A stretch of 64,000 nucleotides of DNA from Gammaproteobacteria bacterium (lineage in GTDB: Bacteria; Pseudomonadota; Gammaproteobacteria; JAADGQ01), in assembly GCA_015490755.1 (NCBI GenBank), contig WFXF01000076.1, positions 1 to 64,000 on the forward strand. The letters are read 5' to 3'. Made by a program: the position numbers and the translations under genes. The notes beneath the pieces were generated by a model. That model was not told where the DNA came from. It saw only the letters and a program-made list of their open reading frames with translations, and did not search any database. Position 1 is the stretch's first letter. Every line of letters begins with the position of its first letter. Positions 39,885-47,988 of this stretch are shown here, piece by piece.

Positions 39885-39975
39885 CTTTTTCAACATAGAC
39901 CTGCGGCAAACCGATTGTTTCGGCAGTCACGGCGACTAATTCGGCAAAAACCTCGCTTTCTTCATGCAATTTCAT
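39877..39975 (-). pseudogene. Truncated AbiEii-like nucleotidyltransferase toxin (first 32 codons)
   Basis: The frame starts at an ATG that overlaps the antitoxin stop (TAATG), the usual coupling in abiE operons. It reads MKLHEESEVFAELVAV, then about ten more residues and VYVEKDY before a TAG. The opening MKLHE and the block YVEKDY(W) are typical of the start of AbiEii-family nucleotidyltransferase toxins, which are about 250-300 residues. All catalytic parts are missing. The stop arises at the junction with the duplicated phosphatase tail, at TTATTAGGT, where the expected toxin codons (TAT TGG GT) are nearly the same. Confidence 0.75.
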
Positions 39976-40670
39976 TATCGGATATTCCATTCCTTAGCCA
40001 TTGGCCACTTTGATTGATCCAGTTTTAGCTTATAGATCGTTGTCGGATTGAGAGATTGAGCCAAAGAACTCGGTATCGATAGTTTCAAACTTGTAAACAA
40101 CAAACCAACCAATGCCTTAACTTGAGGACTATAGTAGCTTTGCGCCAATTTAACTAAACGCCCCTGCTCGCAATCCGATAATTCAGCGATATATCGATGC
40201 ATTATCTTAAGGGTAAGATTTACATCAGAATCCAGATATTGAAGAAGCTTAACGTCTTTTTCCTGAATTGGAATACGCGTTACCACTGTTTTAATACGGA
40301 TCGTGCCAAATTCCTTCTCTTGACGACCGCCATTATATGAAACGATAATAGTGCGCGGTACTTGAGTTGTAAGCCCTAGCTGATTATAGAGCGACAACCC
40401 TGTCACATAACCTCGTAAACGACCATCCTTATACAACATTGAACGGATAAGCTCATCACCCGAAGGTTTCCTAATACCAAACAATCCCTTCTTCGGGACA
40501 TAAAATTTACCCTTTGAGAACCGCTCCAACCGCTTATCAGACACCATACGGCTAATTGCCTTAATCACAGCATTAGGTGATTTAGCATAGCTCGGCAATT
40601 CCTGATAGCCAAATATCTGACCAGCAGGCATGGCCTTAACAGTATTTTGAATAGTTTGTGCAATATTCAT
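39975..40670 (-). CDS. AbiEi-like (DUF6088) type IV antitoxin / transcriptional regulator, orphaned
   Basis: Protein of 231 residues with an N-terminal winged-helix region (PAGQIFGYQELPSYAKSPNAVIKAISRMVSDKRLERFSKGKFYVP). An antitoxin body follows, with LRGYVTGLSLYNQLGLTTQVPRTIIVSYNGGRQEKEFGTIRIKTVVTRIP, as in AbiEi/DUF6088 antitoxins. Such proteins repress their own operon and counter the AbiEii toxin. A strong AAGGAG lies 6 bases before the ATG. Its toxin partner is cut to 32 codons, so it appears to be a toxin-less antitoxin that may still act as a DNA-binding regulator. Confidence 0.82.
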   Translation of the reverse strand: MNIAQTIQNTVKAMPAGQIFGYQELPSYAKSPNAVIKAISRMVSDKRLERFSKGKFYVPKKGLFGIRKPSGDELIRSMLYKDGRLRGYVTGLSLYNQLGLTTQVPRTIIVSYNGGRQEKEFGTIRIKTVVTRIPIQEKDVKLLQYLDSDVNLTLKIMHRYIAELSDCEQGRLVKLAQSYYSPQVKALVGLLFTSLKLSIPSSLAQSLNPTTIYKLKLDQSKWPMAKEWNIR

Positions 40671-40692
40671 AGGAATCTCCTTGCCTATCAGG

Positions 40693-40748
40693 GTAGTTCA
40701 ACGAACAGAACTACACAAGCTTTTACTTCTATAAACATGACTTTTCAA
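40693..40748 (-). promoter_or_regulatory. Candidate promoter and operator of the AbiEi-like gene
   Basis: On the minus strand TTGAAA (40748-40743) and TAAAAG (40725-40720) are 17 bases apart, a fair sigma-70 pair. Just downstream, an inverted repeat GTAGTTC (40693-40699) and GAACTAC (40708-40714) with an 8-base centre overlaps the expected transcript start. AbiEi proteins are known to repress their operon by binding inverted repeats, which makes this a plausible operator. No experimental support. Confidence 0.4.
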
Positions 40749-40793
40749 GAGAACCTAACTTTCCATACTATTACATCGCTTCAGTTGAAATGG

Positions 40794-42386
40794 TCAGACA
40801 AGAGTATGATATGCCTTAAGTAAATTCTCTACACTCACCTGAATATGAGAAAACACCATTCTAAACCGCGCTTCAGCTCTCCCATATGGGTCATCAATCG
40901 ACAACATAGGCACATTATCCCAAGCACCTAATAACGTTGTTTGGCAATTTGCTTTTTTCGTCATTTTAGCCATTCGATCCAAATGAGTTGGCTCCATTGT
41001 GACAAGTAAGTCCGTATCGAATAACGCCACCTCTTTAAGCTTCGTAGAACACAAGTGGTCCATATTATAGCCAAACTCTTTTGCTATTTTTCTTGCCACA
41101 GGATCTGGCTGATCGACCCCAGATGCTTCTATACCTGCTGAAATAACTGAAATATCCAGTTCATTTGATAACGCTATAATTTCTGCAAAAGGGCTCCTGC
41201 AAATATTACCGACGCACACAAAAATGATTCTATTTATTCGATCAAATGCCAGCTCTTTTGATTGCTTCAAATAACGACGTTCGGTAAAGTTTTCAACTGC
41301 TTTCAAAGCGGCAGTTCGTCGAATTCCATATGCAGTTACAAATGTATGCCTTAACTTATCTGCATTAGAACGGTCTGCTATATAATCAATTTTAGTAATA
41401 ATTTTTTCTTGAACAAAACGATCATTTGGCATCCCTAGCCGTGGCAAAATCAATGGTTCATCGCTATTACGATCAAGGTCATTAAGAGAAAGGTACGTGC
41501 TATTCGTTGTGAAAGCGAGCTGAATTCCGTTTTCACGTAATATCTTAAAATGGCTTTGATTGTAATCGCCTTGCTGACCATTTGGATAAACAAATATAGG
41601 AAGTGAATTAATGTGTTTATTTATCTCTTTAATTGAGCCTTGAATCTCTTCTTTGGCACGTTCATTTGTTAAATTAGATAAGATGAAGTGACTCTTGGTA
41701 TGAGGAATAAAATTCACACCATCACCCTCTAACCGTTTTACATCATTCCAACTGCAAGACCGATAGTTATCCGGTGCATTTTCTGGCAAATAAATATTTA
41801 ATTTTTCTTCAAGTAGCTTGATACTTTCATACACTTGTTCTTCAGATTGTTTTTTTAGACTTTCACGAACAGCCCTCATAGTTGATAACCTACTTTCATC
41901 ATTAGTAATATCAAATGTACTATTGATATTACTAATAGAAATTTCTGGCAACTCTTTTTCAGTTGTTGTTTCAAATAAGTAACGTACTTTTGCATCCCAC
42001 GGCCAACTATTACCTGAAACAAAATCTGTTATCAGAGCCACAGAAACAGGACAATTATTCTCCTGAAATACCGGCACACCTTTTTCAATCTGATCAAGAT
42101 AGCCATCATCCATCATAAAAATAAACCTGTTTTTTATGACTCCATAAGGCCTTTTAATTTGCTGGAAAAGATCATCCATTCCCATGGGGGTGTAACCATA
42201 TTTCTTTAAACTTTTAAGAAATAAATCTATTGCTTTTATAGAAGTTCCATCTATTCCCCGACCTTTATCTTCTATTCGATGAAGCATAAAAACAGGAATC
42301 ACTCCTTCGCTCATTCTTTGAAGAAAGGATCTTGCTGGTTTGCGACTGACAATAGAAATCGGGATTTTTTTTAGTATAAAATTCAC
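40794..42386 (-). CDS. Fusion of polysaccharide deacetylase and low-molecular-weight tyrosine phosphatase
   Basis: A 530-residue two-domain protein. The NodB-like part (about 28-330) has VIPVFMLHRIE, the motif FIFMMDDGYLD (91-95, where TFDDG has become MMDDG), HTKSH at 229-233 and VYPNGQQGDY. The C-terminal part (about 385-530) is a complete LMW-PTP: VCVGNICRSPFAE with Cys391 and Arg397 of C-x5-R, and the general-acid loop DDPYGR (Asp498/499). LMW-PTPs such as Wzb dephosphorylate the tyrosine autokinases that control exopolysaccharide chain length; one is encoded at 47039-47932. The fusion is unusual. Its tail is duplicated at 39765-39884. Confidence 0.87.
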   Translation of the reverse strand: MNFILKKIPISIVSRKPARSFLQRMSEGVIPVFMLHRIEDKGRGIDGTSIKAIDLFLKSLKKYGYTPMGMDDLFQQIKRPYGVIKNRFIFMMDDGYLDQIEKGVPVFQENNCPVSVALITDFVSGNSWPWDAKVRYLFETTTEKELPEISISNINSTFDITNDESRLSTMRAVRESLKKQSEEQVYESIKLLEEKLNIYLPENAPDNYRSCSWNDVKRLEGDGVNFIPHTKSHFILSNLTNERAKEEIQGSIKEINKHINSLPIFVYPNGQQGDYNQSHFKILRENGIQLAFTTNSTYLSLNDLDRNSDEPLILPRLGMPNDRFVQEKIITKIDYIADRSNADKLRHTFVTAYGIRRTAALKAVENFTERRYLKQSKELAFDRINRIIFVCVGNICRSPFAEIIALSNELDISVISAGIEASGVDQPDPVARKIAKEFGYNMDHLCSTKLKEVALFDTDLLVTMEPTHLDRMAKMTKKANCQTTLLGAWDNVPMLSIDDPYGRAEARFRMVFSHIQVSVENLLKAYHTLV

Positions 42387-42394
42387 TTATTTAA

Positions 42395-43267
42395 TTATAA
42401 CGAGTAATGTGAAAACGACTTTCCTGGACCATCAAAAAGAAACACTTCATCCATTCGCCCCCATTGAAAGTCCCTTAATAATTTGTCTAAACGCTGCTCT
42501 GTTTTTTCCAGATTCAAATAGTGCCTAAAACGTGTTCTGGCATCCAGCTCTTTCTGCCTTGGCTGGTCAGGCTCTATTTCCCAGGGATGCAAATAAAACA
42601 CTCCTGGCGCATGATCCTTTTGATTCACACGCTTGATCAACCAACGTGATACAGGGTATGGAAGTAACCTGAAAAAACCACCCCCACCACCTGGGAAATT
42701 ATGCCCAAGCATATGAACCGTTGTGATCGGAATCTCTAATAACTTTTTATTTTCTTTTGGGTAAAATGCAAAACGAGGCGCATGGGGAATTCCATATAAA
42801 TCATGTTTTACCGGATAGATACTGGAGCTATATTCGTAACCTACCTCTTCTAAAACATCTAACGCCCATAGGTTTGATTCCACAATAGAGTAGCTGGTTG
42901 CCCGGTAACCTCGTACTGCACACCCCCCCAGATCTTCCAACATTTTTTTTGTACATTGAACATCTTCACGAAATTCATAGGGTTGCTGCATTGTAGCCCG
43001 AACATGGCTGTAGCCATGGCTCGCCAACTCGTGCCCATCAGCAACAATACGATGAACAATCGCTGGATAACGCTCAGCAACCCAACCCAAAACGAAGAAA
43101 GTTGCTTTAACATTGTGTGCATCAAACAGATCCAGAATACGATGGCTGTTTTTTTCTACCTGACAAGGTAACTGATCCCAATCTTCACGCTTTATATATT
43201 TTTCAAAAGCAGAGACGTGAAAATAGTCTTCCACGTCAATGGTCATCGCATTGATTACTTCTTTCAT
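42395..43267 (-). CDS. XrtA-associated polysaccharide deacetylase (DUF3473)
   Basis: Deacetylase of 290 residues. The start AMTIDVEDYFHVSAFEKYI and the closing FYLHPWEIEPDQPRQ with RFRHYLNLEKTEQRLDKLL are typical of the exosortase-A deacetylase group (TIGR03006-like, NodB domain plus DUF3473). Metal-binding H-x3-H is in ELASHGYSHVRA. Removes acetyl groups from the exopolysaccharide or its precursor. It lies 8 bases before the fusion gene and 33 bases after wecB, within the core operon. Confidence 0.93.
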   Translation of the reverse strand: MKEVINAMTIDVEDYFHVSAFEKYIKREDWDQLPCQVEKNSHRILDLFDAHNVKATFFVLGWVAERYPAIVHRIVADGHELASHGYSHVRATMQQPYEFREDVQCTKKMLEDLGGCAVRGYRATSYSIVESNLWALDVLEEVGYEYSSSIYPVKHDLYGIPHAPRFAFYPKENKKLLEIPITTVHMLGHNFPGGGGGFFRLLPYPVSRWLIKRVNQKDHAPGVFYLHPWEIEPDQPRQKELDARTRFRHYLNLEKTEQRLDKLLRDFQWGRMDEVFLFDGPGKSFSHYSL

Positions 43268-43300
43268 TACAACTCAACTACATAAAAAGAGTCTGTTAGA

Positions 43301-44434
43301 TTATGTTCGCTCAACAAACTCTTTAATTATTTCAGCAATCCGCAATGCTGCTTTTCCATCCCAATACTCTGGAACACGCCCTGTTTTTCCACCTGTCACA
43401 AAAATATCGTTAACAGCTGCAATAACCTTGTCATGATCAGAACCCACAACCACATTGGTTCCCTCTTCTACCGTAATCGGTCTCTCGGTATTTTCCCGAA
43501 GAGTGACACAAGGAACACCCAGTGCCGTTGTCTCTTCTTGTATCCCGCCAGAATCAGATAAAACAACTCGTGCTTTTGACATTAGACCCAGCATATCCAG
43601 ATAACCCAATGGTGGCAGCTGGATGATGCGCTTTGAATTAATTAGGTTGTCATAAGAAAATTCTTTTATACAACTCAAGGTACGAGGGTGAACAGGAAAG
43701 ATAATAGGTAGTTTCTTGCTGATTTCAGCCACAGTATTCAGTAAACTTTCAAGAATAACGGGGTCATCAACATTTGAAGGGCGATGCAGTGTGAGTACAG
43801 CATAACCTGTTTCACTCTCTAAGACAGTCGATCTGTTATCAATTTTTTCCAGTATTTTATCCAGAGCAGTGGCTTGCGGTAGATTGCGCATGAGAGTGTC
43901 AATCATGACATTGCCTGTGAAATGAATGCGTGAACAATCAATCCCTTCACGCTTCAAATTATCTGTTGCGCTTCGTTCAGTAATAAATAACAGGTCAGAA
44001 AGTTGATCCGTCAATACACGGTTAATCTCTTCCGGCATGGTTCGGTCATAACTGCGTAACCCCGCTTCGACATGAATCACCGGCACACCTTTTTTTGCCG
44101 CAACCAAAGCACAAGCAACCGTTGAGTTCACATCGCCGACTACTAATACAGCTGCCAGACCTTTTTCATCATCAATGAGTGGCTCGAAGCGCCTCATCAC
44201 TTCTGCGGTCTGTACTGCGTGACTTCCTGAACCAACTTCCAGATCAACATCCGGTGTGGGAATACCCAGCTGCTCAAAAAACTGTAAATTCATAGCTACA
44301 TCATAGTGCTGCCCAGTATGCAAAAGCTTGGCATGCAAACCTGTCGTCGCCTTAAGAGCTGCTATAATGGGCGCAATTTTCATAAAATTCGGGCGCGCAC
44401 CCACAATACATAAAATTGTTTTACTATTTTTCAC
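43301..44434 (-). CDS. wecB: UDP-N-acetylglucosamine 2-epimerase (non-hydrolysing)
   Basis: Converts UDP-GlcNAc to UDP-ManNAc for polysaccharide synthesis. The 377 residues have the GT-B-like epimerase fold with VGARPNFMKIAPII at the start, HTGQHYD, HVEAGLRSYDRTMPEE, the nucleotide-binding HPRT and the SDSGGIQEE(TT)ALGVP block. Length and motifs fit the non-hydrolysing family. It lies in the XrtA core operon between the ATPase and DUF3473 deacetylase genes, its usual place in such loci. Confidence 0.95.
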   Translation of the reverse strand: MKNSKTILCIVGARPNFMKIAPIIAALKATTGLHAKLLHTGQHYDVAMNLQFFEQLGIPTPDVDLEVGSGSHAVQTAEVMRRFEPLIDDEKGLAAVLVVGDVNSTVACALVAAKKGVPVIHVEAGLRSYDRTMPEEINRVLTDQLSDLLFITERSATDNLKREGIDCSRIHFTGNVMIDTLMRNLPQATALDKILEKIDNRSTVLESETGYAVLTLHRPSNVDDPVILESLLNTVAEISKKLPIIFPVHPRTLSCIKEFSYDNLINSKRIIQLPPLGYLDMLGLMSKARVVLSDSGGIQEETTALGVPCVTLRENTERPITVEEGTNVVVGSDHDKVIAAVNDIFVTGGKTGRVPEYWDGKAALRIAEIIKEFVERT

Positions 44435-44471
44435 TTAATTTGAGTATCCGTTCAATTCTATTACGGACTAA

Positions 44472-45521
44472 TTATTCGTCATCCATTAATAAGATTAGTT
44501 TTTTTATTCGCTTACGCTCTTTTTTAAGTTGCTCTTCTAATTCAGTAATTCTTCTTTCAAGAGTGGTTAACCGCTCTTCAAAATCGCTACTACTATTTTT
44601 TACAACAGGATTATTCAATACCTTTTCCTCTATTGAAGCACCTTTAGGCCGATCTTCAGTTTTCAGTGGCTCAGAAGCCACAATATATTCGACGGTCTCG
44701 TCTTTTAATGAACCCCCACCTTGAAGTGCTTTAACTGCTTGCTGAACGAGCTGTTCATCAAACTTTTTCACCTTATTTTTATATCCCAGCTGCAATGTAC
44801 ATTCACATAATGTATTGACTGTTTTTGGTACGCCTTGACTGTATTCATAGATTTTTGCATAGGCAGCTCCATCAAATAGAGCCTCTCCTTGCCAACCTGC
44901 ATGCTGAAGACGGGAATCAACATATGCTCTTGTCTCTTCTTGAGACATGGCTTCCAATTGATAAGCTGCAATCACACGTTGTCGCAGTTGTTCTAACCTT
45001 TCATCCTGCAAAGTTGCTTTAAAATCTGTGTGACCCAGCAAAAAGGTCTGTAAGAGTGCCCGGCCATCTAATGTAAAGTTTGAAAGCATTCTTAATTCTT
45101 CAAGTAAGCGCATTGATAACCGTTGCACTTCATCTACAACAAGCAGCACTTGCTTTCCATTTTTGACTTGCTCAAGAAAAAAAGCTTCCAGATTTTTGAG
45201 CAACGTTGCCTTACTTAAGTTCTCATAAGGCAGAGAAAAAGCTTTTGTAATGAGCCTTAAAGCCTCTTCAGCACTGGGTTTATCGAAAACAATTAATGCC
45301 GCAACAATATTGTCTCTGTTTAAGCTATGAAAAAAAACATGAGACAGCATTGTTTTACCAACACCATGTTCTCCAGTAATCACGACAAAACCTTCTCTTT
45401 GCGTTAAGCCATAATGCAAATATGAAAGCGCCCGCTTTTGTCCACCACTTTCAAAAAAATAATTGGGATCATGATCTAATTGAAATGGTTTTTTTTTGAG
45501 ATTATAAAATAGTCCATGCAT
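44472..45521 (-). CDS. XrtA/PEP-CTERM-associated ATPase with coiled-coil tail
   Basis: AAA-type ATPase of 349 residues beginning MHGLFYNLKKKPFQLDHDPNYFF, the signature start of the exosortase-A ATPase group (TIGR03015-like, related to the ExeA/GspA secretion ATPases). Walker A is GEHGVGKT at 50-57, Walker B VLLVVDEVQRL, with sensor motifs QTFLLGH. The end has an added linker and a charged coiled coil (about 310-349: FEERLTTLERRITELEEQ onward). That tail resembles the one of the O-antigen-ligase-like protein at 33685-35148. Role in the system is unknown. Confidence 0.92.
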   Translation of the reverse strand: MHGLFYNLKKKPFQLDHDPNYFFESGGQKRALSYLHYGLTQREGFVVITGEHGVGKTMLSHVFFHSLNRDNIVAALIVFDKPSAEEALRLITKAFSLPYENLSKATLLKNLEAFFLEQVKNGKQVLLVVDEVQRLSMRLLEELRMLSNFTLDGRALLQTFLLGHTDFKATLQDERLEQLRQRVIAAYQLEAMSQEETRAYVDSRLQHAGWQGEALFDGAAYAKIYEYSQGVPKTVNTLCECTLQLGYKNKVKKFDEQLVQQAVKALQGGGSLKDETVEYIVASEPLKTEDRPKGASIEEKVLNNPVVKNSSSDFEERLTTLERRITELEEQLKKERKRIKKLILLMDDE

Positions 45522-45560
45522 TTTTATCTCACCTGATTTTTATATATTTGAATAGCGATC

Positions 45561-46991
45561 TTACCATTCCAGATTAATACTACTGTTTATATAGTTTTCA
45601 ATATAATTCTGGTTTATTAATGGCCCTTTACTATCGGCATAAGAGTAGCTCAATAATAGTGACGCATTTTTTGCCAAACTGTGTTCAATAGAAAGGTGAC
45701 TATATTTAATCTGACTCTCTCCGACCTGAATTGAATTAGCCTGCCTCTGGATTTGAGCAGCAAGTGTAAATTTTGTATCCCGTGTTAAACGCTTTTTCCA
45801 ATACAACTCCACACCTTTATGTTTAGTGGAACCTATGTTGACTATACCAGGAACAGATGCGTTGGTCTGATTTTCCATTTGTTCGAAAAAACTTTCAATA
45901 CCAATACGATTCCCACCTGTATCATACCCCACTTCGAACTTTGCTCTTTTTCTGATATAGGCATCTGCATTCAGCCCCAATGCATTGAATGACGGCGGCA
46001 TGACTATTCCCGTATCATCAAAAGCCTTTATTGTACTTTGAACCTGCGATATATTTACAATATCTTCATTATAATTGAACAACTGCTCCAACTTTCGGGA
46101 ACGGTGTCTGATATCGAGAAAGTAACTCTCACCATAAAACCGCTTACCTGCCCCTATTTTTAATCGTGTGCGCTGACCGGGTGTCCATATAAATCCACTC
46201 ATCCATAAACGACCCACCGGTCGATCTTTTGCCCCAGTAAATTCATAATTATTATTTTCATAGCCTATATCACCATATAGTGCGAAACTTCTGGAAAACC
46301 TGTACTGAAGCAATATATTAGATTTTTCCAAACGAATATCAGAAACAATATCTGTTTCATACTCTATATCACTTCTTGAATAGTCCAGTGCCCAATTGAA
46401 CCCACTTTTCTGCAACATCGAATCCAGATGCACTGAAACTGTCTGATTGATATTATCAAGTGAGGATTTTTCATATACAGCACTATCAAACTTGTAACGC
46501 AGTTCACTGTTAATTGAAGAATCAAATGTGTGTTTCAAATATGGGCTGACACTGAGATAGGTTTCGTCTCTGAAAAAGCCTGTAGAAGCACCGCTATTCC
46601 TATTATAAAAATACTCTGGAGAGATGACACCCTGCGTATACAAAATTGAGCCATCAACAAAAAGAGTATCACCTAAAACAGCTTTTGTTACATCAGATTG
46701 CAACTGATTGTATCTTACACTACGTTCACTATTTTCAGAGTAAAAAATATTCTGCAAACGATATTTAGCCATCAGTGTATGGGTTCTACCTTCACTTAAA
46801 ATTAAAAACCCTGGATTCACTTCAAAGATTGCTTCAGCGATTTCATTCTCTTTTATTTGCAGTTGAATATTATCGGAATAACCAACTCCTGCCGTCAATT
46901 GAGGTGTAAATGTTGTGCTGGCTCCAATATTGGCCGCACTCAAAAAAAGCAAACAAGCTAGAGCTATTCTCAATTTAAAACTCCGATCCAA
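45561..46991 (-). CDS. PEP-CTERM system-associated outer-membrane beta-barrel protein
   Basis: Exported protein of 476 residues with signal peptide (LRIALACLLFLSAANIGAS). Many alternating aromatic/hydrophobic strands follow, such as GFNWALDYSRSDIEYET and FALYGDIGYENNNYEF, and it ends in NSSINLEW, a typical C-terminal aromatic of an outer-membrane barrel. Length, place and pattern fit the TIGR03016 group found with exosortase A. It probably forms the outer-membrane exit for the polymer or assists the export lipoprotein. Confidence 0.9.
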   Translation of the reverse strand: MDRSFKLRIALACLLFLSAANIGASTTFTPQLTAGVGYSDNIQLQIKENEIAEAIFEVNPGFLILSEGRTHTLMAKYRLQNIFYSENSERSVRYNQLQSDVTKAVLGDTLFVDGSILYTQGVISPEYFYNRNSGASTGFFRDETYLSVSPYLKHTFDSSINSELRYKFDSAVYEKSSLDNINQTVSVHLDSMLQKSGFNWALDYSRSDIEYETDIVSDIRLEKSNILLQYRFSRSFALYGDIGYENNNYEFTGAKDRPVGRLWMSGFIWTPGQRTRLKIGAGKRFYGESYFLDIRHRSRKLEQLFNYNEDIVNISQVQSTIKAFDDTGIVMPPSFNALGLNADAYIRKRAKFEVGYDTGGNRIGIESFFEQMENQTNASVPGIVNIGSTKHKGVELYWKKRLTRDTKFTLAAQIQRQANSIQVGESQIKYSHLSIEHSLAKNASLLLSYSYADSKGPLINQNYIENYINSSINLEW

Positions 46992-47038
46992 ACTACTTTA
47001 ATATAATCAGAAATTATTTTATGGCGTTAATGAGTGTG

Positions 47039-47932
47039 CTATTGCTTGGCATAACCGTAGCCATAGCCATAACGACCATACCCATAGCTTGATCCTTTTA
47101 GCTCAATACGATTCTTATTTAAAATCAGTCCTATTATTTTAGATTGATCAAGCAGCTGTAGTGCATCTTTAACAGCCTGTTGATGAGTCTTTTCCGCTTC
47201 AACAACCATGAATATCTGACCCATTTTTTCAGCTAAGACAGCCGCTTCAGTAGTCACTAGCAGTGGTGGTGAATCAAAAATAACAATTCGATCTGGAAAA
47301 CGTTTCGCCAGCTCATCAATCAAATCATCCATGCGTTCACTTGACAAGAGTTCTGTTGCATGCTGATGAGTACGCCCCGCAGGTAAAATTTTTAATTTGG
47401 GCACATCAGAATTTAATATGACATCAGAAAGTGCAGACACGTCTCCAGCTAAAAACTCCACCAAACCGGAATCAATATTTTCAATACCCAAATCTTTTGC
47501 TACAGATGGATTTGCAACATCGGCATCAACTAATAAAACAGTTTTATCCTGCTCCATCGCAATACTCATCGCGAGGTTAATTGCAGAAAAGGTCTTACCT
47601 TCATTAGGCAAAGAGCTTGTTACCATTATAATATTAGGATGATCGACTTTCTTTGCGCCACGCCCTGATACATTCATCAACAAATGACGCTTGATGCGTC
47701 TAAACTCTTCAGTAATCAAGCTTCGACCCGAGTCCATTGTTATCATTCCAGATTCTTTTAATTTATCCAGAATTTTAACACTGACTTGATTATGGTTACT
47801 GCTGCCTTGCTGCTCACCTATCAATAGTTCTGCTTCAGATAACTGAGACTTGCTATTTTTGGTGATCAGTTTTTTTGTCGATTCGATATCATCTTCTATT
47901 AATCGATCGATCGCACGTTCAATAATACTCAT
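47039..47932 (-). CDS. XrtA-associated tyrosine autokinase (BY-kinase)
   Basis: Cytoplasmic kinase of 297 residues that phosphorylates its own tyrosine tail to control polymer chain length with its membrane partner. Walker A is SSLPNEGKT (106-114), Walker A' is VLLVDADVANPS and Walker B is IVIFDSPPLL. The tail YGYGRYGYGYGYAKQ holds seven tyrosines in a Tyr-Gly pattern, the likely phosphorylation cluster. It matches TIGR03018-type kinases that lack the membrane part. The chain-length gene is directly upstream, and a likely phosphatase is fused to the deacetylase at 40794-42386. Confidence 0.93.
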   Translation of the reverse strand: MSIIERAIDRLIEDDIESTKKLITKNSKSQLSEAELLIGEQQGSSNHNQVSVKILDKLKESGMITMDSGRSLITEEFRRIKRHLLMNVSGRGAKKVDHPNIIMVTSSLPNEGKTFSAINLAMSIAMEQDKTVLLVDADVANPSVAKDLGIENIDSGLVEFLAGDVSALSDVILNSDVPKLKILPAGRTHQHATELLSSERMDDLIDELAKRFPDRIVIFDSPPLLVTTEAAVLAEKMGQIFMVVEAEKTHQQAVKDALQLLDQSKIIGLILNKNRIELKGSSYGYGRYGYGYGYAKQ

Positions 47933-47988
47933 TGGCCTACACTCTGAAAAAATAACGATTACAATTTATCTAAAATAAAATTCACATT

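Noticed and set aside
39721-40794. Possible CRISPR or tRNA-bounded genomic island
   Set aside because: The only repeats are one pair of gene tails and the MITE; there are no spaced short repeats, no tRNA-like cloverleaf and no integrase.
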